The notes under the pieces are model-generated. The model worked only from the letters and a program-made list of their open reading frames with translations, made no database searches and was not told the origin of the DNA. This document shows positions 44,133 through 52,160 of a stretch of 64,000 bases of DNA, piece after piece. The position numbers were made by a program, and so were the translations under genes. Positions within the stretch are counted from its first letter, which is position 1; each line of letters starts with the position of its first letter. Origin of the DNA: Chloroflexota bacterium (GTDB taxonomy: Bacteria > Chloroflexota > Anaerolineae > Anaerolineales > UBA11579); NCBI GenBank assembly GCA_013112575.1, contig JABFGG010000009.1:1-64000 (forward strand), in the 5' to 3' direction.

Positions 44133-45824
44133 TTACCCGGATTCGGTATCGGTCTCCGGGTCAGGTTGGCCCCCATTCATCAATTCGTGGTAACTGCGAA
44201 TGGCATCTACCATGCGTTCGCGGTCGCGGCCTTCACGAGCCTCTTTTGCTGCCTGCTTGAGAGCTTCGATGCGCAGGAAAATATCCTGCTGCACCTGAGT
44301 GGGGTTGTGGACGGTACGGAATTCCAGGCTGGTATCACCAACGTTAATAGTCACCGTACCGAAATTGAACAGTATGCCGATGATGCCCTCCCGGCGATTT
44401 TCCAGGCTGAGAACATTTTGCAGGGGAGCGGATTTGCTGACTTCGGTGCCCAATGGTTTTTTATCGCGATCAATGACGCTGTCAGCTGTGACACGGTAAA
44501 TATCATTACGCCAGTCCACATAACGATAAGCTATGATTCCTGCAGGTACGAGGATAAAGGTGATGGCAAAAAGGAGAATGACTAGAGGGGAAGGCAGGCT
44601 GAAGGTACCTGCGGCGCTGGCGGTCCACACCAGATAGGCACTCAGTACAAAAATGGCTACAACAAAGGCAACCGGCAACCAGAGGGAAGCAAAAAGAACG
44701 AACCAATGCCGATGATAGGTAATTGTATTTCCCTCTACCTCACGCACTTTAAAGATGCGGAAGAGGCCGCTATGGCGTTCCACGGTTGGTTCTGGGATGA
44801 CGATCTCTGGAGCGTGGAGTTCTTCCTCTTCTTCCTCAATGGTAGGGCCGTTCTCAAGCCCCAGGCTATCGCGCAAGGCGTTGCGCATGGCGAATTCTTT
44901 GGCCTGCTCACTTTTGCGGCGCACACGTAGCATCAACTGCTCAATCTGGGTTTTCATACGTGTGGGGTTGGGCACATCTGTCATGACGATGCTGCCAGTG
45001 AGCGTGCGCACCACCACATCACCATAACGCAAAATGCGGCCTACCTGGCTGGTGCGCACATTGACCGATTGAATGGCAGCTAGTGGAGCTTCATGCCGGC
45101 TGGCACTGGTCAGGATGACACGCTCAAGCCAGGTAACACGCTGGCTGGTGATAATGAAATAGTCATTTCGCCAGTCGAGGATCTGCCAAATGATGGCAAC
45201 TATACCAATTAAGAGTACAGCTGAGCCCAAGACCAGACCAATGGCCAATACACCCTGTGTGGGTGCAAAGGTTGCCATCAACCAGAAGATGCCTGAAAGC
45301 AACACGATGCCGAGGGGCACGAGAAGATCGCGCACTAAGTGGAACCAATGGCGGATATTTATGAGGTAAATGACCTCATCGCTGCTCAACCAATCGAACT
45401 GGAGTTGGCGTGCCTGTTTGTATGATTGGGCGAATACCTGAAGGTCATTGGCTATGTCGGGGTGACGGTCCACCAGCCATGCGAAATTGTCTTTATCTAA
45501 AAAGAGAATAGTAGCATCACGGGCTGCGGTGACGGTGGCTGTACGAGGAGTGGTGAAGAAGAGTTCTTCCTCGCCAAAGTGATCACCCTCCTCAAGGTAA
45601 GCCACTTCTTCTTCCCTGTTATTTCGGTAACGCCATAGGCGTACGGCGCCCTGATGAATCACATAAAAGTTGCGGGCTTCCGATCCTTCTTCGTATAAGG
45701 TTTGACCCTGTGGCAGCACAAAATCGTCAAAATGCTGCGCTACCTCAACGATTTGTTCATCAGAGAGGTGGCGGAACAACGATATTTGACGGAGCAACAA
45801 GCTGCGTTCAGCGATCTCAGGCAT
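44133..45824 (-). CDS. Cyclic-nucleotide-binding domain fused to two membrane/PH-like modules
   Basis: This 563-residue protein begins with a cNMP-binding domain (about 8-128) with GQTLYEEGSEARNFYVIHQG and GDHFGEEELF. Then come two transmembrane helices (about 168-212), a bacterial PH-like domain with DWRNDYFIITSQRVTWLERV, a Glu-rich linker, two more helices (about 375-425) and a second PH-like copy with DWRNDIYRVTADSVI. The tandem helix-pair plus PH modules look like an internal duplication. The function is unknown; cyclic-nucleotide control of a membrane protein is suggested. TAGAAT lies nine bases before the ATG. Confidence 0.82.
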   Translation of the reverse strand: MPEIAERSLLLRQISLFRHLSDEQIVEVAQHFDDFVLPQGQTLYEEGSEARNFYVIHQGAVRLWRYRNNREEEVAYLEEGDHFGEEELFFTTPRTATVTAARDATILFLDKDNFAWLVDRHPDIANDLQVFAQSYKQARQLQFDWLSSDEVIYLINIRHWFHLVRDLLVPLGIVLLSGIFWLMATFAPTQGVLAIGLVLGSAVLLIGIVAIIWQILDWRNDYFIITSQRVTWLERVILTSASRHEAPLAAIQSVNVRTSQVGRILRYGDVVVRTLTGSIVMTDVPNPTRMKTQIEQLMLRVRRKSEQAKEFAMRNALRDSLGLENGPTIEEEEEELHAPEIVIPEPTVERHSGLFRIFKVREVEGNTITYHRHWFVLFASLWLPVAFVVAIFVLSAYLVWTASAAGTFSLPSPLVILLFAITFILVPAGIIAYRYVDWRNDIYRVTADSVIDRDKKPLGTEVSKSAPLQNVLSLENRREGIIGILFNFGTVTINVGDTSLEFRTVHNPTQVQQDIFLRIEALKQAAKEAREGRDRERMVDAIRSYHELMNGGQPDPETDTESG

Positions 45825-45932
45825 AGCACAAGCATTCTAGCATAGAGATGTTTTTTAGGCTGACAAAGGTGAGAGGCGGCTCGGAAGCCCTTTCATGATA
45901 GAATGCGCGCATTCCCTACAGGAGCAATCTGT

Positions 45933-47396
45933 ATGCCAATTCATTTTGGGACTGACGGCTGGCGTGCCGTGATCTCAGATACATTTACATTTGCCAATCT
46001 GCGCAGTGTTGCGCAGGCAATCGCCGATGCCACCAGCGCTGACCTGCGCAATACTCAGCCTTTGAGAGATCCCCAGAAAAGTGCTGAACGCAAATTCGTG
46101 ATCGGCTTTGATACACGCTTCCTTTCCGACCGTTATGCGCGCGACGTGGCGCGGGTATTGGCAGCCAACGGTTTTACGGTTTACCTGGCGCAGGCCGATG
46201 TGCCGACCCCGGCGATCTCTTTTGCGGTCAAGCAAATGGGGGCAGTAGCTGGCGCGATGATAACAGCTTCGCACAATGCCCCGCGCTATAACGGGATCAA
46301 GCTTAAGGCGGCTTATGGTGGTTCTGCCAAACGTGAGCAATGCCGCCGCGTAGAAGTGTATTTGAATGACAATGAAGAGCGTGCGCGTGGCCCGAATTTG
46401 ATGGACTACGAACAGGCACGTGAGATGAAATTGATCCACCGTTTCAACCCCATGCCGGATTATTATGCACATCTGCGCAAGTTGATCGACTTTGACGCGA
46501 TTGCCGATAATCCCCAGAACATTGTGGTGGATTCAATGTTTGGTTCAGGCCGCGGAGCCATCAATGGCATCCTGCAAGGTACGGGCTGCGAAGTGTTCGA
46601 GATCCGTAATGAAATGAACCCTGGTTTTGGTGGTGTACACCCTGAACCGATCGGGAAGTATCTTGACCCATTGGCGACAGCCATTGGAACGGGGCATGGC
46701 ACGCTGGGTTTAGCGACCGATGGAGATGCCGACCGTCTCGGCGCCATGGACGAGCGGGGCAACTTTGTGGACCCGCATAAGATCATGGCATTGGCCCTGC
46801 GTCATCTGGTGGATGTGCGCGGCCTCAGCGGGGCTGCTGTCCGCACAGTCAGCACTACGCGCATGATTGACCGTCTGGCTGATAAATACGGTGTCAAGGT
46901 AACGGAAACGCCGGTAGGCTTCAACCACATCGCGGACCTGATGATGACGGAAGACATCCTGATCGGTGGTGAAGAGTCAGGCGGCATTTCCTTTAAAGGC
47001 CATATACCAGAAGGGGATGGGGTGCTGATGGGGCTGTTGCTGTTGGAGATCGTGGCCAAGTCTGGGACAACATTGCATGAACTGGTTAAGGACTTGCTAA
47101 AAGAAGTTGGCCCGGCGCATTACGCACGTACAGACTTACGCTTGAAACGACCGGTTTCCAAGGACCGTATGACACAACGGTTGGCGGATGGGGCACCATC
47201 TGAAATTGGCGGGGAAAATGTAAAAGAAGTTGCCACCACGGACGGGTGTAAATACATCCTGGCAGATGACTCCTGGTTGCTGATCCGCCCGTCGGGAACG
47301 GAGCCGGTCTTACGGGTATATGCAGAAGGCCGTAGCCCTGAAATGGTGGAGGCCTTATTGGGATATGGGGAAGAGGTGGCGGAGGCCGTGGCTTAG
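45933..47396 (+). CDS. Phosphoglucomutase/phosphomannomutase family protein
   Basis: This 487-residue protein starts at ATG 45933 behind AGGAG (MPIHFGTDGWRA). It has the four-domain alpha-D-phosphohexomutase layout. Motifs are TASHNAPRYNGIK with the phosphoserine near residue 113, TDGDADRLGA with three Asp metal ligands, GGEESGGIS for sugar binding and RPSGTEPVLRVYAE for phosphate binding. It interconverts sugar 1- and 6-phosphates. The specificity for glucose, mannose or glucosamine cannot be assigned from sequence. Confidence 0.93.
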   Translation: MPIHFGTDGWRAVISDTFTFANLRSVAQAIADATSADLRNTQPLRDPQKSAERKFVIGFDTRFLSDRYARDVARVLAANGFTVYLAQADVPTPAISFAVKQMGAVAGAMITASHNAPRYNGIKLKAAYGGSAKREQCRRVEVYLNDNEERARGPNLMDYEQAREMKLIHRFNPMPDYYAHLRKLIDFDAIADNPQNIVVDSMFGSGRGAINGILQGTGCEVFEIRNEMNPGFGGVHPEPIGKYLDPLATAIGTGHGTLGLATDGDADRLGAMDERGNFVDPHKIMALALRHLVDVRGLSGAAVRTVSTTRMIDRLADKYGVKVTETPVGFNHIADLMMTEDILIGGEESGGISFKGHIPEGDGVLMGLLLLEIVAKSGTTLHELVKDLLKEVGPAHYARTDLRLKRPVSKDRMTQRLADGAPSEIGGENVKEVATTDGCKYILADDSWLLIRPSGTEPVLRVYAEGRSPEMVEALLGYGEEVAEAVA

Positions 47397-47498
47397 TGAT
47401 CCTTTTTGAACTGAAATCAAGTCTTTCCAATGAAGAGGCGAGGGATTTCTCGCCAGAGCTAAACTGCGGTTAGCCTGGCTCGAAATGACAGACCTTAG

Positions 47499-48407
47499 AT
47501 GAAGTCACTTACACAAGCTGGCTCGAAAACTTCCGGCCGTGTGCTGGCGATCAGCTCATCGCTGTTAATGAGCATTGCACCCATTCTGATCAAATTCGGT
47601 TTGGGGAATGCGATCGATCCGCTGCCATTGCTTACGCTAAGGTTCTTGTTGGCGGCGGCGATCTTATGGATTGGTTTCCTGATTTTCAATCGAAGCGTAT
47701 TAAAGATCAGGCGTGCTGACCTGTGGAAAGTATTGCTGGTTTCAGCTTTGTTCGCAACTGCATACCATCTCTTCTACCAGGGACTGCTTTACATTGATGC
47801 CAGCATTGCTCACATGATCTTTGCCATGAACCCGGCGGTGGTACTGATCTTGTTGGCTATTACTACCCGTCGAGTTTCATTATCAGGGATCGTGAGATTG
47901 CTGGCCGTGATCTTTGGCGTTTATCTGTTGGTGGGCCCCAGTGGGGATATCAATTTCCTTGGGGTGGTTCTAATACTGGGGATGATGACATTTTACGGCG
48001 CTTACATATTCCTGGTGGATAAGCTCTTGAGTGACGTGCCTGCTATCACGCTCACGATCTATATAGACACTTTTGTGGCGCTTATGTTGGGGGGGGTATA
48101 CCTGGTGCAGTTCGGTACATGGCAAAGTATGCCGATAGGCGGATGGGTGATCATTATCATTACCGCAATTCTGTCCACTGCCCTGGCGCATCTTTTCTTT
48201 ATCCGGTCGATCCAGATCGCGGGGAGTGAAGAGGTTTCACTACTTACTCCACTAGAAACCGTTTTTACAGTGATCTGGGCAGTGATCTTTTTGAGCGAGA
48301 GGCTGGAGCCAATTCAATGGTTTGGTGGGGCGCTTATATTAGTGAGTGCGTTTTTGATCAACCGCTATATTATGGCTAGCCAGAAAGAAGTGGAAGTAGT
48401 TTCGTAA
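47499..48407 (+). CDS. EamA/DMT-family transporter
   Basis: This 302-residue protein has ten hydrophobic segments in two five-helix EamA repeats. The first ends near SIAHMIFAMNPAVVLILLA. The second carries VSLLTPLETVFTVIWAVIFLSERL, the conserved helix end of the repeat. Members export metabolites or take up drugs and nucleosides; the substrate is unknown. The 102 bases before it hold an inverted repeat (GGCGAG/CTCGCC) but no gene. Confidence 0.88.
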   Translation: MKSLTQAGSKTSGRVLAISSSLLMSIAPILIKFGLGNAIDPLPLLTLRFLLAAAILWIGFLIFNRSVLKIRRADLWKVLLVSALFATAYHLFYQGLLYIDASIAHMIFAMNPAVVLILLAITTRRVSLSGIVRLLAVIFGVYLLVGPSGDINFLGVVLILGMMTFYGAYIFLVDKLLSDVPAITLTIYIDTFVALMLGGVYLVQFGTWQSMPIGGWVIIIITAILSTALAHLFFIRSIQIAGSEEVSLLTPLETVFTVIWAVIFLSERLEPIQWFGGALILVSAFLINRYIMASQKEVEVVS

Positions 48408-48425
48408 GGGGGTAGGAAAAGGCAC

Positions 48426-48452
48426 GGGCGACCGGCCGGTCGCTCCTACACC
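48426..48452. repeat. 27-bp palindromic repeat, copy 1
   Basis: Starts GGGCG, has a central palindrome GCGACCGGCCGGTCGC and ends CTCCTACACC. The same length and ends occur at 58238-58264 and 63322-63348. It lies between two convergent genes and may also help terminate transcription. Confidence 0.7.
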
Positions 48453-48473
48453 AGCTATCTTTATCTGCCCAAT

Positions 48474-49178
48474 TTATTGGGTCAAAATATTGGATTGAAA
48501 CACTGGGCCATCCTTGCAAGTTAATTTCCAGCCGCGTTTGGCCTTGACAGAGCACACACCACATGCAGCCAGCGCGGCACAGGGCATGGGACTATGGATG
48601 AGGACTTCGGCATTTGATGGCAAGGGGAGATCAGGTGGCAGCCCAAGACGTTTCTGATATGTATTCAGGATTTGGATGGGCATTTCAAAGGCCGTGTAGT
48701 CCCCCCATAATGTAGCTTCTTGATAAGCGGAAAGCCGGTTGACCTCCACGGCTGCGGGTAGGCCAGGAGGCGGTTCATTACAAAACAGCGCCACGGCCGC
48801 ATTTTGGGATAAAGCCTGTGCCATCAGGGGCAATAGGCAGGCTGGGTGTGAGCCTAATGCCACTAACGCCACGCGGCTGGCTTCCTCTGGCAGTTTAAAA
48901 CCTGTGCCTAAGGGGCCGCGGAGTTGTAAGTTTGTGCCGGGTTCCCAATCGACCTTTTCGCTGGGATGAAGCTCTATGTTGGACGTCGCTCCTTCCTGAA
49001 CTGGCAAACTGCTGGGAAAGAGTGTGGTAGCTAAGGCTAGGTCTGGATCTTGGGGAGAAAAAGCCTGAAGATACTGGCCGGGAGCGGGGATGGCAGCAGG
49101 AGGACACTCAAATATATATGAGGGGAATTTATAAATTTCTAACCGAATTTCGAGCACACGGCCCGTATAATATTGCAT
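48474..49178 (-). CDS. PyrK-like iron-sulfur/FAD electron-transfer protein
   Basis: This 234-residue protein starts at ATG 49178 (MQYYTGRVLEIRLEIYK). It has an N-terminal barrel with PGQYLQAF, an NAD-type domain with RVALVALGSHPACLLPL and a C-terminal cysteine cluster CAALAACGVC plus LTCKDGPVF that matches the 2Fe-2S site of PyrK. PyrK passes electrons from dihydroorotate dehydrogenase to NAD+. No pyrD is beside it, and the FAD-motif is weak, so another electron partner is possible. TACAAT ends six bases before the ATG, which suggests a leaderless mRNA. Confidence 0.8.
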   Translation of the reverse strand: MQYYTGRVLEIRLEIYKFPSYIFECPPAAIPAPGQYLQAFSPQDPDLALATTLFPSSLPVQEGATSNIELHPSEKVDWEPGTNLQLRGPLGTGFKLPEEASRVALVALGSHPACLLPLMAQALSQNAAVALFCNEPPPGLPAAVEVNRLSAYQEATLWGDYTAFEMPIQILNTYQKRLGLPPDLPLPSNAEVLIHSPMPCAALAACGVCSVKAKRGWKLTCKDGPVFQSNILTQ

Positions 49179-49324
49179 ATCAAAATTGTAATAGCAGTTG
49201 GCCAAATAAACGAATACGTCCATGTTGGCTATTTGCAAGAGTGGTACGTAGAGCCCCATTTTTCCGGGACAAATCTACATACACTTTATCCTATCAATTA
49301 ATTCATCCTTTAAGGAGGACGAAC

Positions 49325-50392
49325 GTGAATTTTATTACCCTAATTGGGGCAGTAGCTGCCTTTTCGTGGTTGGGGGTAATTGCCCTGATCGGTCTATTGG
49401 TAGCTCGCACTGCTCGTCGCCAGACAGTTGGTGGCGCAGTGACCTACGTGATCATTGCAGTAGTTGTAGCATTGGCCCTAAACGTAGTTTCAGCGGGCCT
49501 GGTGTTCATTGAGCCGACGGAAAGAGGTGTGGTGGTTTCCGGTGTGCCTGGCAACGAAGGTGTGCGTAGCGAAGCCCTGACCCCTGGCTTGAACTGGATC
49601 GTACCGTTCCTGGACCGAGTAGTTACTTATCCAATCTCCCGCCAGACTTATACGATGTCGATCGCCCCGTCCGAGGGCCAGATCATTGGCGATGACTCGG
49701 TGGAAGCGAGAACATCAGATGGTCAGGTAGTGTTCGTAGATGCCTCTGTGATCTTTGCGCTCAATCCCACTACAATCGTTGACGTGCATATCGATTGGCA
49801 GAACCAATATTTGGATGGACTTGTGCGCCCGCTCTCACGCGGTATCATCCGCGATGCAGTCTCCTTGTTTGGGGTTGAGGAAGTGTACAGTACCGAGCGT
49901 ATTACGGTTACCGACAACATTACTGTTGAATTGGAATCCAAATTAGCTGAAGAAGGCTTGATTCTGGTAGACTTCGTGCTGCGCAACATTGCTTTCTCTC
50001 CTGAATATGCAGCCTCCGTTGAGCAGAAGCAGGTGGCCGAGCAGCAAGCCCAACAGGCGGTGTTCGTGGTCGAGCAGCGCAAGCAGGAAGCTGAACAAGC
50101 TCGCCAGGCAGCGCAAGGTGTGGCCGATGCTGTGGTGATCTCGGCAGAGGGTGAAGCCCAGCGTATCCTCATTGAGGCTCGGGCAGATGCAGAAGCGCGT
50201 TTGATCCAGGCAGAAGCTGAGGCGCAGGCTCTGGCTTTGCTGGCCGCAGCCATCGCGGAAAACCCGGATGTGCTTACGCTCGAGTACATCGATAAGCTCG
50301 CTCCTGGAATCCAAGTAATGCTCTTGCCCAGCGACAACCCGTTCCTGTTGCCGTTGCCTGATATCAATTCAGGTACACCGAGCATTCCTTAG
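49325..50392 (+). CDS. SPFH/Band-7 (prohibitin-like) membrane protein
   Basis: The 355-residue protein starts at GTG 49325, directly behind AAGGAGGAC. Two hydrophobic helices (about 8-28 and 40-62) precede a SPFH domain (about 65-250) with FIEPTERGVVVSG and GLNWIVPFLDRVVTYPISRQTY. A long Ala/Glu/Gln-rich coiled coil follows, ending in a Pro-rich tail. Prohibitin-like proteins form membrane scaffolds and regulate proteases. No NfeD partner lies beside it. A strong terminator follows. Confidence 0.9.
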   Translation: MNFITLIGAVAAFSWLGVIALIGLLVARTARRQTVGGAVTYVIIAVVVALALNVVSAGLVFIEPTERGVVVSGVPGNEGVRSEALTPGLNWIVPFLDRVVTYPISRQTYTMSIAPSEGQIIGDDSVEARTSDGQVVFVDASVIFALNPTTIVDVHIDWQNQYLDGLVRPLSRGIIRDAVSLFGVEEVYSTERITVTDNITVELESKLAEEGLILVDFVLRNIAFSPEYAASVEQKQVAEQQAQQAVFVVEQRKQEAEQARQAAQGVADAVVISAEGEAQRILIEARADAEARLIQAEAEAQALALLAAAIAENPDVLTLEYIDKLAPGIQVMLLPSDNPFLLPLPDINSGTPSIP

Positions 50393-50416
50393 AAACAGTC
50401 TCTTTGTTACAATCTT

Positions 50417-50453
50417 ATCGGGGCGGTCTTTTGATCGCCCCGATATTTATTTT
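50417..50453 (+). terminator. Terminator between the SPFH gene and selD
   Basis: ATCGGGGCG and CGCCCCGAT form a perfect nine-base stem with loop GTCTTTTGAT, followed by ATTTATTTT. Confidence 0.88.
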
Positions 50454-50462
50454 GGAGGCATA

Positions 50463-51536
50463 GTGTCCAGTAAGCCCGCCAAAGCGCCTTCGGGCAAAAT
50501 GATCCGGCTGACCAGCCTTTCCAAATGTGCTGGTTGAGCGTCTAAGCTAAGCGCCGACGCGCTGGCGCAGGTACTGCGCCCGGTCAAGGATATATTTGAC
50601 GTTACTGATGCTCCTGATCTGTTAGTTGGATTAGGAGACCCTGACGACGCGGCTGTGTGGCGACTGGACGAAAACCGCGCCCTGGTGGTGACCACGGATT
50701 TCTTTACGCCGGTGGTGGATGATGCCTACGATTACGGAGCCATTGCGGCGGCCAACAGCCTCTCGGATGTGTATGCGATGGGCGGGATGCCCTTCCTGGC
50801 GCTGAACATAGCGGGATTGCCGCCTGACCTGCTCCCTGAGATAGGTGGGGAGATCATGCGGGGCGGGGCTGAAAAAGCCAAAGAGGCGGGCGTGGTGATT
50901 GCCGGGGGGCACACGGTGCAGGATGAAGAACCTAAATATGGCCTGATCGCGATGGGTTTTGTGGACCCAGCCAAGGCGATGACCAAAGGTGGCGCACAGG
51001 CAGGAGATGCGCTGGTGTTAACCAAGCCGCTGGGTTTTGGGGTGACTACAACCGCCCTGAAGCAGCAAAAAGCCAACGAAGAAGACGTGGCTGAAGTGGT
51101 GGAGTGGATGACGCTCCTGAACAAGCAAGCGGCGGAGCTGGCATTGGAATTTGGTGTAAAAGGCGCTACAGACGTGACCGGGTTTAGTTTGCTGGGGCAT
51201 GGCGTGGAGATGGCCCAGGCCTCTGAGGTGGGATTGCGAATCCAATATGCGGATGTGCCTTTCGTGTCCGGGGCGCAAAAATACGGAAAGGATTTCACAT
51301 TTCCAGGTGGGGCGTCGGATAACAAGCTCTTCTATGGCGATAAGCTGAAGTTCGATGATGGCCTGGAAGAATGGCAACGTATGCTTCTGTTCGACCCCCA
51401 GACAAGCGGCGGGTTGCTCTTGAGTGTCCCAGCCGAGAAATTGGATGGCTTCCTGGCGAAGGCCGAGGAAATGGAGCAAGCTGCCTGGGTGATCGGGGAA
51501 GTGGTTGAAGGGGAGGGGATTGAAGTAAGGGCTTAG
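50463..51536 (+). CDS. selD: Selenide, water dikinase, itself a selenoprotein (in-frame TGA read as Sec)
   Basis: The GTG at 50463 follows GGAGG at 50454-50458 and opens a frame of 357 codons interrupted only by TGA at 50535-50537. Codons 21-28 read K-C-A-G-U-A-S-K. The TGA falls at the catalytic Cys position, with the essential Lys three codons later, as in the GCGCK motif of SelD. Beyond it, the frame has LVGLGDPDDAAV (near 60), GGHTVQDEEPKYG and the AIRS-type domains ending LFDPQTSGGLLLSV. SelD makes selenophosphate from selenide and ATP. A call that starts after the TGA (such as ATG 50655) would lose the active site. Confidence 0.92.
50551..50568 (+). promoter_or_regulatory. Predicted bacterial SECIS hairpin in selD
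   Basis: GCGCC (50551-50555), loop GACGCGCT and GGCGC (50564-50568) form a five-pair stem. The loop begins 18 bases after the TGA with G first, which matches the published rule that the apical loop lies about 16-37 bases from the UGA and has G in its first two positions. An alternative stem GCGTC/GACGC (50538-50560) overlaps it. Confidence 0.7.
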
Positions 51537-51577
51537 TTTTCAGTGAAAGCTTTTTCAGGGGGGCTATAATTGCGTAG

Positions 51578-52150
51578 ATGTCTCAGCTATTACTCATTCG
51601 ACATTCCCAACCCGAACAAGATACTACCGCCCCCGCTAGCGAATGGCGTTTGTCGCATCAGGGACGGCAGTTATGCCAATCTCTGGCTGAAGCACTAAAA
51701 GTCTATGAGCCGACGCGCCTGATCTCCAGTATGGAACCCAAAGCGGTGGAAACTGCACAGATCACTGCACGGCATCTGGGGGTTCCTTCAGAAATCGCTT
51801 TTGGTCTGCACGAACATGACCGCAGCAACGTGGGCTATATCCCGGATGGGGAGCGTTTTGAAACCATCATTAGTGATATGTTTGCCAAAGTAGATGAAAA
51901 GGTCTTTGGGGCGGAAACGGCCAACCAGGCTTTGGGGCGCTTTAGTGATGCGGTGAATGGCTTGCTGGGGGAATATTCAGATGAGTCAATAGGGATGGTT
52001 ACGCATGGTACGGTGATGAGCTTATTGGTGGCAGCGCATAATGATATTGATGCTTATAAATTCTGGAAGTCTTTGACCATGCCATGTTTTGTTGCCTTGG
52101 AATTTCCTGAGATGCAAATGTCTAGTGTGGTTCATAAGATCGTGAAGTAA
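51578..52150 (+). CDS. Histidine phosphatase superfamily protein
   Basis: This 190-residue phosphoglycerate-mutase-like protein has LLIRHSQPEQD at the N-terminus, where H of RHG is kept and G is replaced by S. It also has ISSMEPKAVETAQ and MVTHGTVMSLL with the second catalytic His. The substrate is unknown; small phosphometabolites are typical. TATAAT at 51565-51570 ends seven bases before the ATG and no Shine-Dalgarno is seen, so it is probably leaderless. It starts 42 bases after selD. Confidence 0.85.
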   Translation: MSQLLLIRHSQPEQDTTAPASEWRLSHQGRQLCQSLAEALKVYEPTRLISSMEPKAVETAQITARHLGVPSEIAFGLHEHDRSNVGYIPDGERFETIISDMFAKVDEKVFGAETANQALGRFSDAVNGLLGEYSDESIGMVTHGTVMSLLVAAHNDIDAYKFWKSLTMPCFVALEFPEMQMSSVVHKIVK

Positions 52151-52160
52151 GGAAAAAACT

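Noticed and set aside
49118..49324. Upstream extension of the SPFH protein by 69 codons
   Set aside because: An AAGGAGGAC lies immediately before GTG 49325, and the extension would be antisense to the start of the PyrK-like gene.
50655..51536. selD start at an internal ATG
   Set aside because: It would remove the catalytic site and glycine-rich region; the frame is open upstream through a TGA at the Sec position to GTG 50463 with a good Shine-Dalgarno.
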